Shown: one piece after another, positions 22,123-29,359 of the stretch
How the letters are laid out: each line of letters begins with the position of its first letter
How positions within the stretch are numbered: position 1 is the stretch's first letter
Virus record (IMG/VR): IMGVR_UViG_3300020312_000093
Coordinates: 1 to 37,960 of that record
Origin: a virus
Direction: 5' to 3' (one strand)
DNA length: 37,960 nt
Notes under the pieces: model-generated
The model's input: the letters and a program-made list of their open reading frames with translations, nothing else
The model's database searches: none
Told to the model about the DNA's origin: nothing
Made by a program: the position numbers and the translations under genes

Positions 22123-24183
22123 ATGACGAATACCACTGACAAATCAGTTGACCCTATGTCTCTACAGAGAACAAGAGGAGAAAAGGGTAAATTTGATACA
22201 AATGAAAAATGGCAGAAAAAGGTCGAAGAATCTAATAAAGTACAGGAAACTGAACTTAAGAACAACAACAAAGAACTTCAAAAACAAGGTAAGTTAACAG
22301 AAGACCAAGCCAAAAGATCAGAAGACCTTCTGGAATCACTCCAGAAGGTTCAGATGGATGCAAGAGCAAAAATGATGAACCCAGAAGTTCATCAAGAAAT
22401 GGCTGCATCTATTGGTATTCAAAAAGATGCATTCATAATGCATACTAAACAACAAGCAGATGCAGAACAGCAGAAACTTGAACTCCAAAATCAAATAAAA
22501 GCAATAGAAGAGAATAATCTTCAATCAACTCAAGCAGGTTGGGAGAAGAGAAATGAACTTCAATCACAAATTGATGCAATCGATAAGAAGAATGAAGATT
22601 GGGGTAAGAACAATAACAGTATTCTATTTGGAATTAAATCATGGACTAAAAAGACTTGGGAAGAGATTGGTAAACAATCTTATGGTGATATCCTTAGTTC
22701 TGGATTTGGTGATTTAAAATCTGACTTCATGGGTCTTATGGGGCCTGCAAGTTCAGTATTAGCAAACATTCCATTCCTTAAACCTATCGCATCTATAACT
22801 GGTAAACTTCTCATGAAGACTATCCATGCTCTTACTAGAACTGAGTTCTGGGAAAAGACCAAGATGGCAATGGCAAAACTCCGAGACAAACTCACACTAA
22901 AACAGTGGAGAATGGAAAGGAGAGATAAGAAGAAAGAGAAGAAGAAACCTATGAAGGTCGAAATCGAACAGAAAGGTGGAGACAAAGGTGATAAAGATGG
23001 TGGTGGTGGAATGGGCATGGTCATGAAACTTAGAGGACTTGCTATGGTTCTACCAATGTTGGCTGCACCAATAAGACTCTTAGGTATGACTCTTGCTTCT
23101 ATGGCACCAATTGCAGGGCCAATGGTGGTAGGTGCTGGTGCATTAGGACTTGCACTTGCAGCGTTAGGTGCTGGTGCTGGTGTTGGACTAATGGTACTAG
23201 GTGCTGGTCTTGTAGTAGTTGGTGCTGGTATGGTTAAACTTGCAGATGGATTTGAAGCATTCACTGAGTTAGAAGGTGAAAAGATTCGTGCAAACATATC
23301 AGAGATTGGTAAGTCTATGGGATGGTTACTTGCAATGGCATGGATAGGAACAATAGCATCTATTGCTGGTAAATTATCTGGTGGTCTACCAGACCTTGCA
23401 AACTCATTCAAATCATTTGACCCTACTATAGAAGGTAATGTAGATGGTAAAGAAGTTGCAGCGAATATCAATGCACTTGGTACTGCAATGGAATCATTAG
23501 GTTCAATTACATCTACTTCACTAGGTGCATCATTTAAAGGTTGGGTTGGTAGTTTCTTCACTGATGATGGTGAATCACCAATGCAGAAATTAGCAAATGA
23601 CCTTAAAGCATTTGAAACAGTAGATGGAGAAAAACTTGCACTTGCAGCTCCTGGCATCATAACCCTATCGTCTGCAATGAATGAATGGGGTAAGAATGCA
23701 CCAGAAACAGGTGTATGGGATGCAATAGGTGCTGGTTTAGGTTCCTTGTTTGGTACTGATATGATGTCTACTCTAGACAAGGTTGCAAACTTACCGCCAG
23801 GCATTGATAAGAAAGCAGAAGCACTTAAGTCTGTTGGAGAAGCATTTGATTCTCTTGGACAAGGTATTAAAAACCTCAATGACCAAGATTTAGATAGGTG
23901 GTGGAAGTATGTAGTTAAAGGTTTAGAAAGAGTAGACCATGTAACCATTACACCATCTGTTGCAGTTGCAAATGTTGAAGGGATGATGACTATGGGAGCA
24001 AAACATGGTGTCGTAATCAACCAAGCAGCTGGAGTAGCATCCTCATCAGCACCAACAGTAAACACAATGGCAATGCAAAGTGTTGCTAACAATGTAGTTA
24101 ATGCAAACACTAGAAAAACCTATGTTGCACAAGGTGTTAAATCAATTCAGGCACAAAATATCTCTGACCAGAGATTAAGATAA
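22123..24183 (+). CDS. 29: Tail tape measure protein, gp29-like
   Basis: 686 aa (T4 gp29 has 590). The N-terminal third (about 10-165) is a charged coiled coil rich in Lys, Gln and Glu. A Lys/Gly-rich linker (about 265-298, RRDKKKEKKKPMK then GGDKGDKDGGGG) leads into a long Gly/Ala-rich hydrophobic region (about 300-385, e.g. MVVGAGALGLALAALGAGAG) able to cross a membrane. The rest has repeated amphipathic units with KLADGFEAF, LANSFKSFD and LANDLKAFE. These traits and the position behind the chaperone are those of tape measures, which set tail length and help DNA cross the inner membrane. Direct similarity to T4 gp29 is not obvious. Confidence 0.85.
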   Translation: MTNTTDKSVDPMSLQRTRGEKGKFDTNEKWQKKVEESNKVQETELKNNNKELQKQGKLTEDQAKRSEDLLESLQKVQMDARAKMMNPEVHQEMAASIGIQKDAFIMHTKQQADAEQQKLELQNQIKAIEENNLQSTQAGWEKRNELQSQIDAIDKKNEDWGKNNNSILFGIKSWTKKTWEEIGKQSYGDILSSGFGDLKSDFMGLMGPASSVLANIPFLKPIASITGKLLMKTIHALTRTEFWEKTKMAMAKLRDKLTLKQWRMERRDKKKEKKKPMKVEIEQKGGDKGDKDGGGGMGMVMKLRGLAMVLPMLAAPIRLLGMTLASMAPIAGPMVVGAGALGLALAALGAGAGVGLMVLGAGLVVVGAGMVKLADGFEAFTELEGEKIRANISEIGKSMGWLLAMAWIGTIASIAGKLSGGLPDLANSFKSFDPTIEGNVDGKEVAANINALGTAMESLGSITSTSLGASFKGWVGSFFTDDGESPMQKLANDLKAFETVDGEKLALAAPGIITLSSAMNEWGKNAPETGVWDAIGAGLGSLFGTDMMSTLDKVANLPPGIDKKAEALKSVGEAFDSLGQGIKNLNDQDLDRWWKYVVKGLERVDHVTITPSVAVANVEGMMTMGAKHGVVINQAAGVASSSAPTVNTMAMQSVANNVVNANTRKTYVAQGVKSIQAQNISDQRLR

Positions 24184-24380
24184 GTTGATTGACTGGCCCC
24201 TTCACCCGCCGTCTAATCCGATACTACTCTGCCGCTGTTAGTATCTTTCCTCGTTTCTTATACCTAACCCTCGACCCTTCGTTGGTATAGAATCTCCAGA
24301 TTCCATTGGTGGTTTATCTGGCCCCCGCAATAGTTTTAGTCGTGCATAATATTTATATAAAATTCAAGTTTGACTAAAAC
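24184..24380. other. Convergent gap with inverted repeat, late box and possible micro-ORF
   Basis: 197 nt between the convergent tape measure and gp32 genes. It has a perfect 9-bp inverted repeat GTTTTAGTC (24333-24341) / GACTAAAAC (24372-24380) just after the gp32 stop, which may act as a terminator on either strand. The part 24190-24325 is richer in G and C than its surroundings. A minus-strand frame (about 24239-24329) reads RGPDKPPMESGDSIPTKGRG and ends GLGIRNEERY. It looks protein-like, but its only ATG gives 22 codons and no ribosome site is evident. Confidence 0.45.
24350..24357 (-). promoter_or_regulatory. Late box TATAAATA after gp32
   Basis: Exact TATAAATA on the minus strand, inside the loop of the inverted repeat. 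A transcript from it would cover the GC-richer part of the gap and then run antisense to the tape measure gene. No standard gene lies downstream, so it drives a micro-ORF, an ncRNA, an antisense RNA or nothing. Confidence 0.4.
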
Positions 24381-25277
24381 TTAATTTACATCATTCGCAA
24401 GTTTTTCAAAGTACGACATGTTGTCGTCCTCATCTGCATCTGTACTTGGTATAGAAGTTTCAGATACACTTGGCATTGGTGATGGTTGTGCAACATCAGT
24501 CATATCTTCTGACCTACTCGCTGCAGTAGCAGTTGGAACTGCAAGTCCTAAAACTCTATCGAGTTTCTCTTTCAGTTCGTCATAAGATTTAAACTGGTCT
24601 GGTGCGATTACACCTTGCAGTGAATGTTGTGAATTCCAAGTTGCTTCCAACTGGTCATCATTATCAAACAATGGAGCAGCAGCACTGAACTCTGACTTAT
24701 CATAGTTCCAGAAACCATCTACTTTTCTTAGTTTGATTTTAAAGTTTGCACCTTCCCACAAGTCAAAAGGATTAACTGGTGTTTCATCCTCAAATTGTGG
24801 TTGCATTTTATCTTTCAACATCTCGAAGATTTTCTTCCCAAATCTGTATAGGAATACTTTACCTTCATTCTCTGGATGTGCTGGGTCAGAAACAACATAT
24901 ATGTTAGAAACATAATGTAGTCTTCGTTTCTGTTTCCTTGCAATATCCTTATTGGCTTCAACACCAGAGTTCCAGAGTTCAGTATTGTACTCTGATACTG
25001 GGTCTTGTTTATTGAGAGTCGTTAAACTTTTCTCAATATACCAACCACCTGGCCCTTGAAAACCATGATCCCAATACTGAACCCAAGGCATGTCTTCACC
25101 AGTTGGTGCAGGCAAGAACCTTACTTCAGCATAACCATTACCAGATTTATCCATTTCTATTTTCCAGAAACGATCATCAGCAAAGGATTTTTGGGTATTA
25201 TTACCACCAGAGGTCTCTAGTGATTTTTGCAGTGTATCGAACCCACTGCGGGATTTCTTTAAGTCTTGAAAAGACAT
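24381..25277 (-). CDS. 32: Single-stranded DNA-binding protein gp32
   Basis: 298 aa (T4 gp32 has 301). N-terminal basic KKSRSGFDTL corresponds to the LAST region for cooperative binding. The core has DDRFWKIEMDKSGNGYAEVR and FLPAPTGEDMPWVQYWDHGF (T4 FWKL..DKAGNGYAVIRFLPA), then DPVSEYNTELWNSG. The C-terminal acidic tail (about 270-298, STDADEDDNMSYFEKLANDV) fits the partner-binding tail. There is no cysteine in the whole protein, so the zinc site of T4 gp32 is lost. A GAGGAG ribosome site precedes the ATG and a variant box GATAAATA lies at 25291-25298. It coats ssDNA in replication, recombination and repair. Confidence 0.95.
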   Translation of the reverse strand: MSFQDLKKSRSGFDTLQKSLETSGGNNTQKSFADDRFWKIEMDKSGNGYAEVRFLPAPTGEDMPWVQYWDHGFQGPGGWYIEKSLTTLNKQDPVSEYNTELWNSGVEANKDIARKQKRRLHYVSNIYVVSDPAHPENEGKVFLYRFGKKIFEMLKDKMQPQFEDETPVNPFDLWEGANFKIKLRKVDGFWNYDKSEFSAAAPLFDNDDQLEATWNSQHSLQGVIAPDQFKSYDELKEKLDRVLGLAVPTATAASRSEDMTDVAQPSPMPSVSETSIPSTDADEDDNMSYFEKLANDVN

Positions 25278-25301
25278 AATTTACTCCTCGTATTTATCGT
25301 A

Positions 25302-26150
25302 TTAATCGTATAACACTTCGTGTGTCAGAAGGTGAACACTAAGTTCATCCTTCATATAATAATAATTTATGTTTTGGAATCTGTCAAGCAAAACTTTCAG
25401 TTGATTTGTCTGAGACATCCAACCTCTTTCGTCTTCCTCTTTCAGTCTAGTGTTCTCTGGGTCATCTAATGTCCCATAACATCTAGTTCCAGCATAAATA
25501 TTATTATAAGTATTTATATCATAGTTCCAGATGGAATCGAATCCAACATAAACTATGTTATCATACTTTCCTGTCATGGATGCCATTGCACTTGCAGTGG
25601 TTCCACAAAAGAAATTCTCGAACAAGAAAGGGTCATCTTCTGGCCCTCTCACTTCTGTAATTCTGTAATCTTCTTCTATACCTATCGCTTGCATTTCTAG
25701 GATACCTACATTCCCATTACCCTTTCCATGCATAGTGATATGTGTATGTTCTGGTCTTATCCATTCTCTCACTGGGACATCCATTGTTGATTTAATCACT
25801 GGATATTCTTCATCCCTATGTAATGGTTCTGTCCATTCTCCAGAGAAATAACATTTGTTGTACTTAGGGTATGCTGATTCAGCACACTCACCCATGATAC
25901 TAACATCTACTATTGTAAGGTAGTCTGGAGTATAGTCTCTAAACAGTGCATTACAACCCCATACATCCCCGCCAAGCACATCTAAGTTCAATCCTATCCT
26001 AGACTGTCCATTACCTATGATATATGCAGTCCTTAATTGGTCTAACATTAGGTATGATGTATGTGGTAAATTCTTATTCAATGTCTCTAGTGCAGTTGGT
26101 TGTAGACTGCTGTAATCAAAGTGTAAAGGTTTGTCATTTCGTCCAAACAT
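25302..26150 (-). CDS. Rossmann-like protein of unknown function, 282 aa
   Basis: Residues about 40-90 read RTAYIIGNGQSRIGLNLDVL then GGDVWGCNALFRDYTPDYLT and IVDVSIMGE. A nucleotide-binding GNGxSR loop followed by GCNALFRDY and a D at the end of a strand resembles the DUF115/MptE-like or glycosyltransferase-type Rossmann proteins seen in some phages. Further on, FENFFCGTTASAMASM and YVGFDSIWNYDI would form another nucleotide- or sugar-binding half. It is inserted between gp59 and gp32, which are closer neighbours in T4, and overlaps gp59 by 17 nt. A nucleotide-sugar or modification enzyme is possible but unproven. Confidence 0.7.
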   Translation of the reverse strand: MFGRNDKPLHFDYSSLQPTALETLNKNLPHTSYLMLDQLRTAYIIGNGQSRIGLNLDVLGGDVWGCNALFRDYTPDYLTIVDVSIMGECAESAYPKYNKCYFSGEWTEPLHRDEEYPVIKSTMDVPVREWIRPEHTHITMHGKGNGNVGILEMQAIGIEEDYRITEVRGPEDDPFLFENFFCGTTASAMASMTGKYDNIVYVGFDSIWNYDINTYNNIYAGTRCYGTLDDPENTRLKEEDERGWMSQTNQLKVLLDRFQNINYYYMKDELSVHLLTHEVLYD

Positions 26151-26727
26151 CTATCATTATCTCACTCACTTTCTTTTTATCATATGGAAGAAATGGTATC
26201 AATTTCTTCATTCTTGTTTTAAATTCTGGCCAAACATACTCTTCTTCTATAGGTAAGGCATCGGTGAATTGTAACCTTGATTCAATGAGTCCATATGTAA
26301 TGGGACTAATAGTTCTGGATAAGACACTACGACAAATAACTGGATGAGTATTATTATCGCAAGTAAATAAAGTATCCAACCCCTCTGTAGATGATTCCAG
26401 AACTTCACAATCTCTTCTGAAACTGTATGTAAGACTTTGTATGTACTTCTTATAAGATTTGTAATTGTTTTCACATTCTTTTCCTAACATGTCGCCTATC
26501 CATATATCCTCATGGATAAAATTAGATATAAAGAAGTCCTTAAGTTCTCCTTTATACTTTTTGCCGACCTTCGCAAAATGGTATTTATCTTTTCTCTTAA
26601 GGTAACTATCAAATGTGGCACTCTTAACTTTTCCATTATACTTCACCCAATCATAATCAGATGTAAAATGAAGTTTAAGTGATAAGTAAAGTGTATATGC
26701 ATCAAATCCTTGTCTTGAGTCTACCAT
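26134..26727 (-). CDS. 59: DNA helicase loader gp59
   Basis: 197 aa (T4 gp59 has 217). GFDAYTLYLSLKLHFTSDYD and WVKYNGKVKSATFDSYLKRK followed by DKYHFAKVGKKYK match T4 VYKLYLMIKQHMNGKYDVIK, YNWCMRVSDAAYQKRRDKYF; FFISNFIHEDIWIGDM matches IFISNLVANQDAWIGD. gp59 loads the gp41 helicase onto gp32-coated forks and holds back the polymerase. It overlaps bS21 by 7 nt. Confidence 0.93.
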   Translation of the reverse strand: MVDSRQGFDAYTLYLSLKLHFTSDYDWVKYNGKVKSATFDSYLKRKDKYHFAKVGKKYKGELKDFFISNFIHEDIWIGDMLGKECENNYKSYKKYIQSLTYSFRRDCEVLESSTEGLDTLFTCDNNTHPVICRSVLSRTISPITYGLIESRLQFTDALPIEEEYVWPEFKTRMKKLIPFLPYDKKKVSEIMIDVWTK

Positions 26728-27002
26728 ATTGAAGTTTGTTTTCTTCTCATTTCTGCTTCTGCTTCACGAATCTTCTGTAACTGAATCTTTCGTTTCTTAT
26801 CGTTAATCTTCTTCTGTCTCAATTCAGAAGGTTTAACATAATACTGTCTTCGTCTAACTTCTTGGATGATTCCATCCCTTTCGACTTTCTTCTTGAATGC
26901 CCTCAACAGTTGGTCAAAGGATGGTTTCCTATTCTTCTTCTGGAACTTCTTATTCCTTTGGTAACCTTTTTGTTGTTGTGGTCTTCTATATGGTTTTGAC
27001 AT
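26721..27002 (-). CDS. rpsU: Ribosomal protein bS21, phage-encoded
   Basis: 93 aa. The bS21 core lies at residues 27-72: SFDQLLRAFKKKVERDGIIQ, EVRRRQYYVKPSELRQKK, matching E. coli [36 protein letters not shown]. A basic Gln/Arg-rich leader (MSKPYRRPQQQKGYQRNK) extends the N-terminus. bS21 sits near the anti-Shine-Dalgarno on the 30S subunit and can exchange, so a phage copy may bias initiation to phage mRNAs. To my knowledge bS21 genes are reported in marine phages including a SAR11 myovirus. It is coupled by TAATG to the 54-aa basic gene and lies between gp33 and gp59. Confidence 0.92.
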   Translation of the reverse strand: MSKPYRRPQQQKGYQRNKKFQKKNRKPSFDQLLRAFKKKVERDGIIQEVRRRQYYVKPSELRQKKINDKKRKIQLQKIREAEAEMRRKQTSIW

Positions 27003-27166
27003 TATCTTCCTTGGCCCCTATACGCCTTATGTGATCTTTTTTTCGATTTGTTCATCGTTGACATGGCAATCTTTACCTTTCTACTTCTACCACCTGTACC
27101 CTGTGATGAACACTTTCTGGTTGGTGTTACTGCTTTAATCGTAAATGCACTTCTTCTTTTTGCCAT
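27002..27166 (-). CDS. Small basic protein with YRGQGR end, 54 aa
   Basis: Reads MAKRRSAFTIKAVTPTRKCS then SQGTGGRSRK and ends MNKSKKRSHKAYRGQGR. About a third of residues are Lys or Arg. I recall similar KCSSQG...MNKSKKRSxKxYRGQG proteins in T4-like marine phages, without a function. Its stop overlaps the bS21 ATG (TAATG), so both are made together. The composition suits rRNA or nucleic-acid binding, so a joint action with bS21 is an attractive inference. A tract of AAAAAAA lies within the gene. Confidence 0.75.
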   Translation of the reverse strand: MAKRRSAFTIKAVTPTRKCSSQGTGGRSRKVKIAMSTMNKSKKRSHKAYRGQGR

Positions 27167-27169
27167 GTT

Positions 27170-27409
27170 TTATGTTTCAAATTTTGTTAAAGTTCCTTTA
27201 CCTCTCTTTGTGTTGGGTTTTAAGAAATTTAGGTTAGTTGCATCCGCCTCTATCTTTTCTTTTAGTGGTGGAGTTATAAGATGCTTGACCGATTGTGGGT
27301 CTAGATAATGTTGTTCACAAAAGACTACTATCGCATCAATGTAGTTCATGTTTTTGTCTGCAACTAATTCCTCTATTGCAGCTGTGAATCGTTTTTTCGT
27401 AATTATCAT
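27170..27409 (-). CDS. 33: Late transcription coactivator gp33
   Basis: 79 aa (T4 gp33 has 112). IEELVADKNMNYIDAIVVFC matches T4 MVEEFGMSYLEATTAFLEEN; LDPQSVKHLITPPLKEKIEA followed by DATNLNFLKP matches T4 IPETQFAKFIPSGIIEKIQS, EAIDENLLRP. gp33 binds the RNA polymerase beta flap and links the sliding clamp to late promoters, which fits the TATAAATA boxes seen here. The N-terminal extension of T4 gp33 is missing. Gene order 33 then 59 then 32 is kept from T4 with insertions. Confidence 0.88.
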   Translation of the reverse strand: MIITKKRFTAAIEELVADKNMNYIDAIVVFCEQHYLDPQSVKHLITPPLKEKIEADATNLNFLKPNTKRGKGTLTKFET

Positions 27410-27427
27410 TTTTTTATCTACTATATT

Positions 27428-27455
27428 ATTATCTCATGGATTCTTTATTTGTCAA
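27428..27455 (-). promoter_or_regulatory. Sigma70-like promoter for the gp33-bS21-gp59 operon
   Basis: TTGACA (27450-27455), 16-bp spacer, GATAAT (27428-27433), 19 nt before the gp33 ATG. No GGGTACAT element. It faces away from the plus-strand late promoter at 27472. Confidence 0.6.
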
Positions 27456-27471
27456 GTAAAAAGTTTTGCAT

Positions 27472-27479
27472 TATAAATA
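27472..27479 (+). promoter_or_regulatory. Late promoter TATAAATA for the 42-aa membrane protein
   Basis: Exact box on the plus strand. The leader of about 55 nt contains AAGGAG. Confidence 0.7.
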
Positions 27480-27539
27480 ATATCGATGTGTTGGAATAAA
27501 CCAGCATTATAATACTAAGGAGTTTTACTAAAATATAAA

Positions 27540-27668
27540 ATGGGCCACCTAAGAAGTGTACTGGCCAAGAACAAAGATGAATTGGAAACATTAAGGGATA
27601 TCCTAGAATTTACATTCTGTCTGATAACACCGCTTGCAATCCCAGTCCTACTAATGTATCTTGCATAA
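27540..27668 (+). CDS. Tiny membrane protein, 42 aa, lone plus-strand gene
   Basis: Reads MGHLRSVLAKNKDELETLRD then ILEFTFCLITPLAIPVLLMY and LA. A charged amphipathic N-terminus (1-20) is followed by one transmembrane helix. AAGGAG is about 17 nt before the ATG, rather far, but the late promoter TATAAATA points at it and its stop abuts the convergent nuclease gene without a gap. Function is unknown; a late, single-pass peptide could serve lysis. Confidence 0.6.
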   Translation: MGHLRSVLAKNKDELETLRDILEFTFCLITPLAIPVLLMYLA

Positions 27669-28340
27669 TTATTTACCATACTGTTCTCTATACTCGTTTC
27701 TAAGAGTAACCAATTGGTCTACCCAACGATCACTTGGTTCATCAATAAACAATTGAGAAGTACCATCGGACACTGCAATTAGTGTAACGATAGATTCAAC
27801 ACGCTCTCCAGTTCTTTCCTCAAACATTTTTGCATATGCAGTCTCTTGACAAAAGTAATTTGTTATCCATTCTGGTTTCTTTGGTTTAGCACTCGTTTTA
27901 AAATCGATGACTGCAAGTTTACCATGCCACTCTGCAATACAATCTACTCTACCAGCAAGTTGTAGTTCATCACCATAAAGTGGTGCCTCAAGTGCATGGA
28001 CTGTTCCAATCTCATCCAGAAGTTGTTTTACTGAATTGAATGCAAGTTGTGTTGTAGGCATTGCAGTCTTATACTTCTCTTCAAAGTTATCACTTCTGAT
28101 ATAATCTTCAAATAATTGGTGTGCAGATGTACCATGTCTACTTGCTTGAGTTGATATCTTATTTGCTTTCTTTTCACCAACTCTCTTTCTCCACTGTTTG
28201 ATTGCTTTCTTATTTGCAAGTCCAGTAACAGATGTTACTGATGGGTAGTTGTTACCATCTGGTGTGGTATAATATCTTTTCCCATCTATATTTGTTGTAG
28301 GAAGTTTCTGAAAGTTGTAGTCTAATATTGTATGTGTCAT
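27669..28340 (-). CDS. PD-(D/E)XK exonuclease, RecB/Cas4-type fold
   Basis: 223 aa. Nuclease motifs in order: SRHGTSAHQLFEDY (His69, His74, Glu78), GRVDCIAEW (Asp133), LAVIDFKTS (Asp146, Lys148) and YFCQETAYA (Gln165, Tyr169). These are motif I, II, III and the QxxxY element of the RecB nuclease family. No Cys cluster for an Fe-S centre, unlike Cas4. The N-terminal YPSVTSVTG (32-40) is common in phage members. It probably trims or degrades DNA in recombination or host DNA breakdown. It overlaps the FmdB-like gene by ATGA-type contact. Confidence 0.85.
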   Translation of the reverse strand: MTHTILDYNFQKLPTTNIDGKRYYTTPDGNNYPSVTSVTGLANKKAIKQWRKRVGEKKANKISTQASRHGTSAHQLFEDYIRSDNFEEKYKTAMPTTQLAFNSVKQLLDEIGTVHALEAPLYGDELQLAGRVDCIAEWHGKLAVIDFKTSAKPKKPEWITNYFCQETAYAKMFEERTGERVESIVTLIAVSDGTSQLFIDEPSDRWVDQLVTLRNEYREQYGK

Positions 28341-28645
28341 GTTAATTTATCTAATCCATGTTTTTTAATTACTTGGTCTCTCTTCACTTCTGATGCAGTT
28401 CTAGTCTTGACTTGTTTTGCAAGTGCAGATTGTGGATGTTTATCTGCAACCTTATGTAATACTTCGTTGAATCCACCTTTACCACCCATGTTGGTTCTGT
28501 CTCCAGACTTACTAATAATCTGTGGTGCTTGAACCATTCTTTTAATATGTGGGTTCTCTTCTAGGTAAGTATCTGCTTCAGATATACCCATAAACTTTTC
28601 AAACTCTTCACCTGTTTCAGTGTTTTGAAATACATAAGTAGGCAT
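28337..28645 (-). CDS. FmdB-like small protein, 102 aa
   Basis: MPTYVFQNTETGEEFEKFMG matches the start of FmdB-type zinc-ribbon proteins (MPTYxY-C-x-x-C-G), but the cysteines are replaced, so no zinc site remains. The rest (GGFNEVLHKVADKHPQSALA) is a conserved-looking segment I have seen in T4-like marine phages. It overlaps the 26-aa gene by TAATG upstream and the nuclease downstream. Function unknown. Confidence 0.7.
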   Translation of the reverse strand: MPTYVFQNTETGEEFEKFMGISEADTYLEENPHIKRMVQAPQIISKSGDRTNMGGKGGFNEVLHKVADKHPQSALAKQVKTRTASEVKRDQVIKKHGLDKLT

Positions 28646-28725
28646 TAATCTCTATCCTCTTTACTGAATATACTCCAGAAGAGTATCCAGATAGTTCTGA
28701 GGATAGGAAGTCGTTCTATGTTCAT
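28645..28725 (-). CDS. 26-aa membrane-type peptide
   Basis: Reads MNIERLPILRTIWILFWSIF then SKEDRD: a short hydrophobic helix with charged ends. It is joined to both neighbours by overlaps (ATGA upstream, TAATG downstream), so it is at least translated through. It may be a real micro-protein or only a coupling device. Confidence 0.5.
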   Translation of the reverse strand: MNIERLPILRTIWILFWSIFSKEDRD

Positions 28726-28865
28726 GATACTCTTATCCTCTTCTCTAGGGTCTCAATCTGTTTGAGTTGTTCTTTGGTGGGTTCTTTTATAGTCTGTAGT
28801 CTTTCTAATGCTCTAGACCTTCTTGCTTGTCTTCCACCTGTATGACTAAATTTTCTTAACTTCAT
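28722..28865 (-). CDS. Small basic protein, 47 aa
   Basis: MKLRKFSHTGGRQARRSRAL followed by ERLQTIKEPTKEQLKQIETL. An Arg/Lys-rich N-terminus precedes a short amphipathic helix. It overlaps the 163-aa gene (ATGA) and the 26-aa gene (ATGA). Too small for a family call; it could bind nucleic acid. Confidence 0.6.
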   Translation of the reverse strand: MKLRKFSHTGGRQARRSRALERLQTIKEPTKEQLKQIETLEKRIRVS

Positions 28866-29353
28866 GCTGTTTCTCTAAACCAATATGGTGTAGGTCTATT
28901 CTTCCATGTGGAGAATGAACCTTTGTCGTTGATATAATACTTTCTGTATGCAAGTATAGAACTTGTCATCTTATACTCTTCTGGCATACATTGTGGTGGT
29001 GGGTTCCATGTAACTTGTGGTATGTTGTCTGGTGCTTTTGCAAGTGGTACTCTGAGTTGTCTATCACTTGCATGTTGTTTACCATATCTATATGTGTACT
29101 CATCACTTAATGCAACAAACAAGTCATAAAGATATCTGTAATGCATATGTGAAGACCTCACCCATATAGTTGATGGATGGTTCACATGTGCATTCTTATA
29201 AAGTTTGTGGGTATCTGCATATTCATCACCATCTAACTGACGATGTGCAGTAGATAACATTTGTGCAGACTCTAGTATCATCTTGACACAATGTTTGTCG
29301 TTGTGCATCTTAGCACATATGGTTGGATCACTGTCTAAATAAAATATATTCAT
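28862..29353 (-). CDS. Conserved phage protein MNIFYLDxDP, 163 aa
   Basis: MNIFYLDSDPTICAKMHNDK followed by HCVKMILESAQMLSTAHRQL is a pattern I have met in many phages without a known function (usual form DKHVVKMILE-AQ-LSTAHR). Conserved His and Asp (DKHC, STAHR, NHPSTIWVRSS, HYRYLYDLF) suggest a helical metal-binding enzyme. The C-terminus has YRKYYINDKG...WKNRPTPYWF. A consensus sigma70 promoter sits directly upstream. It is first in the operon that ends with the nuclease. Confidence 0.75.
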   Translation of the reverse strand: MNIFYLDSDPTICAKMHNDKHCVKMILESAQMLSTAHRQLDGDEYADTHKLYKNAHVNHPSTIWVRSSHMHYRYLYDLFVALSDEYTYRYGKQHASDRQLRVPLAKAPDNIPQVTWNPPPQCMPEEYKMTSSILAYRKYYINDKGSFSTWKNRPTPYWFRETA

Positions 29354-29359
29354 AATATA

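Noticed and set aside
22680-24110. Long open frame antisense to the tape measure (476 codons)
   Set aside because: It mirrors the codon pattern of the tape measure and has a low-complexity Ser/Pro/Ala sequence; the sense frame has clear tape-measure traits.
25511-25518. TATAAATA inside the 282-aa Rossmann-like gene (minus strand)
   Set aside because: It lies within coding sequence in an AT-rich stretch with no gene start nearby; probably chance.
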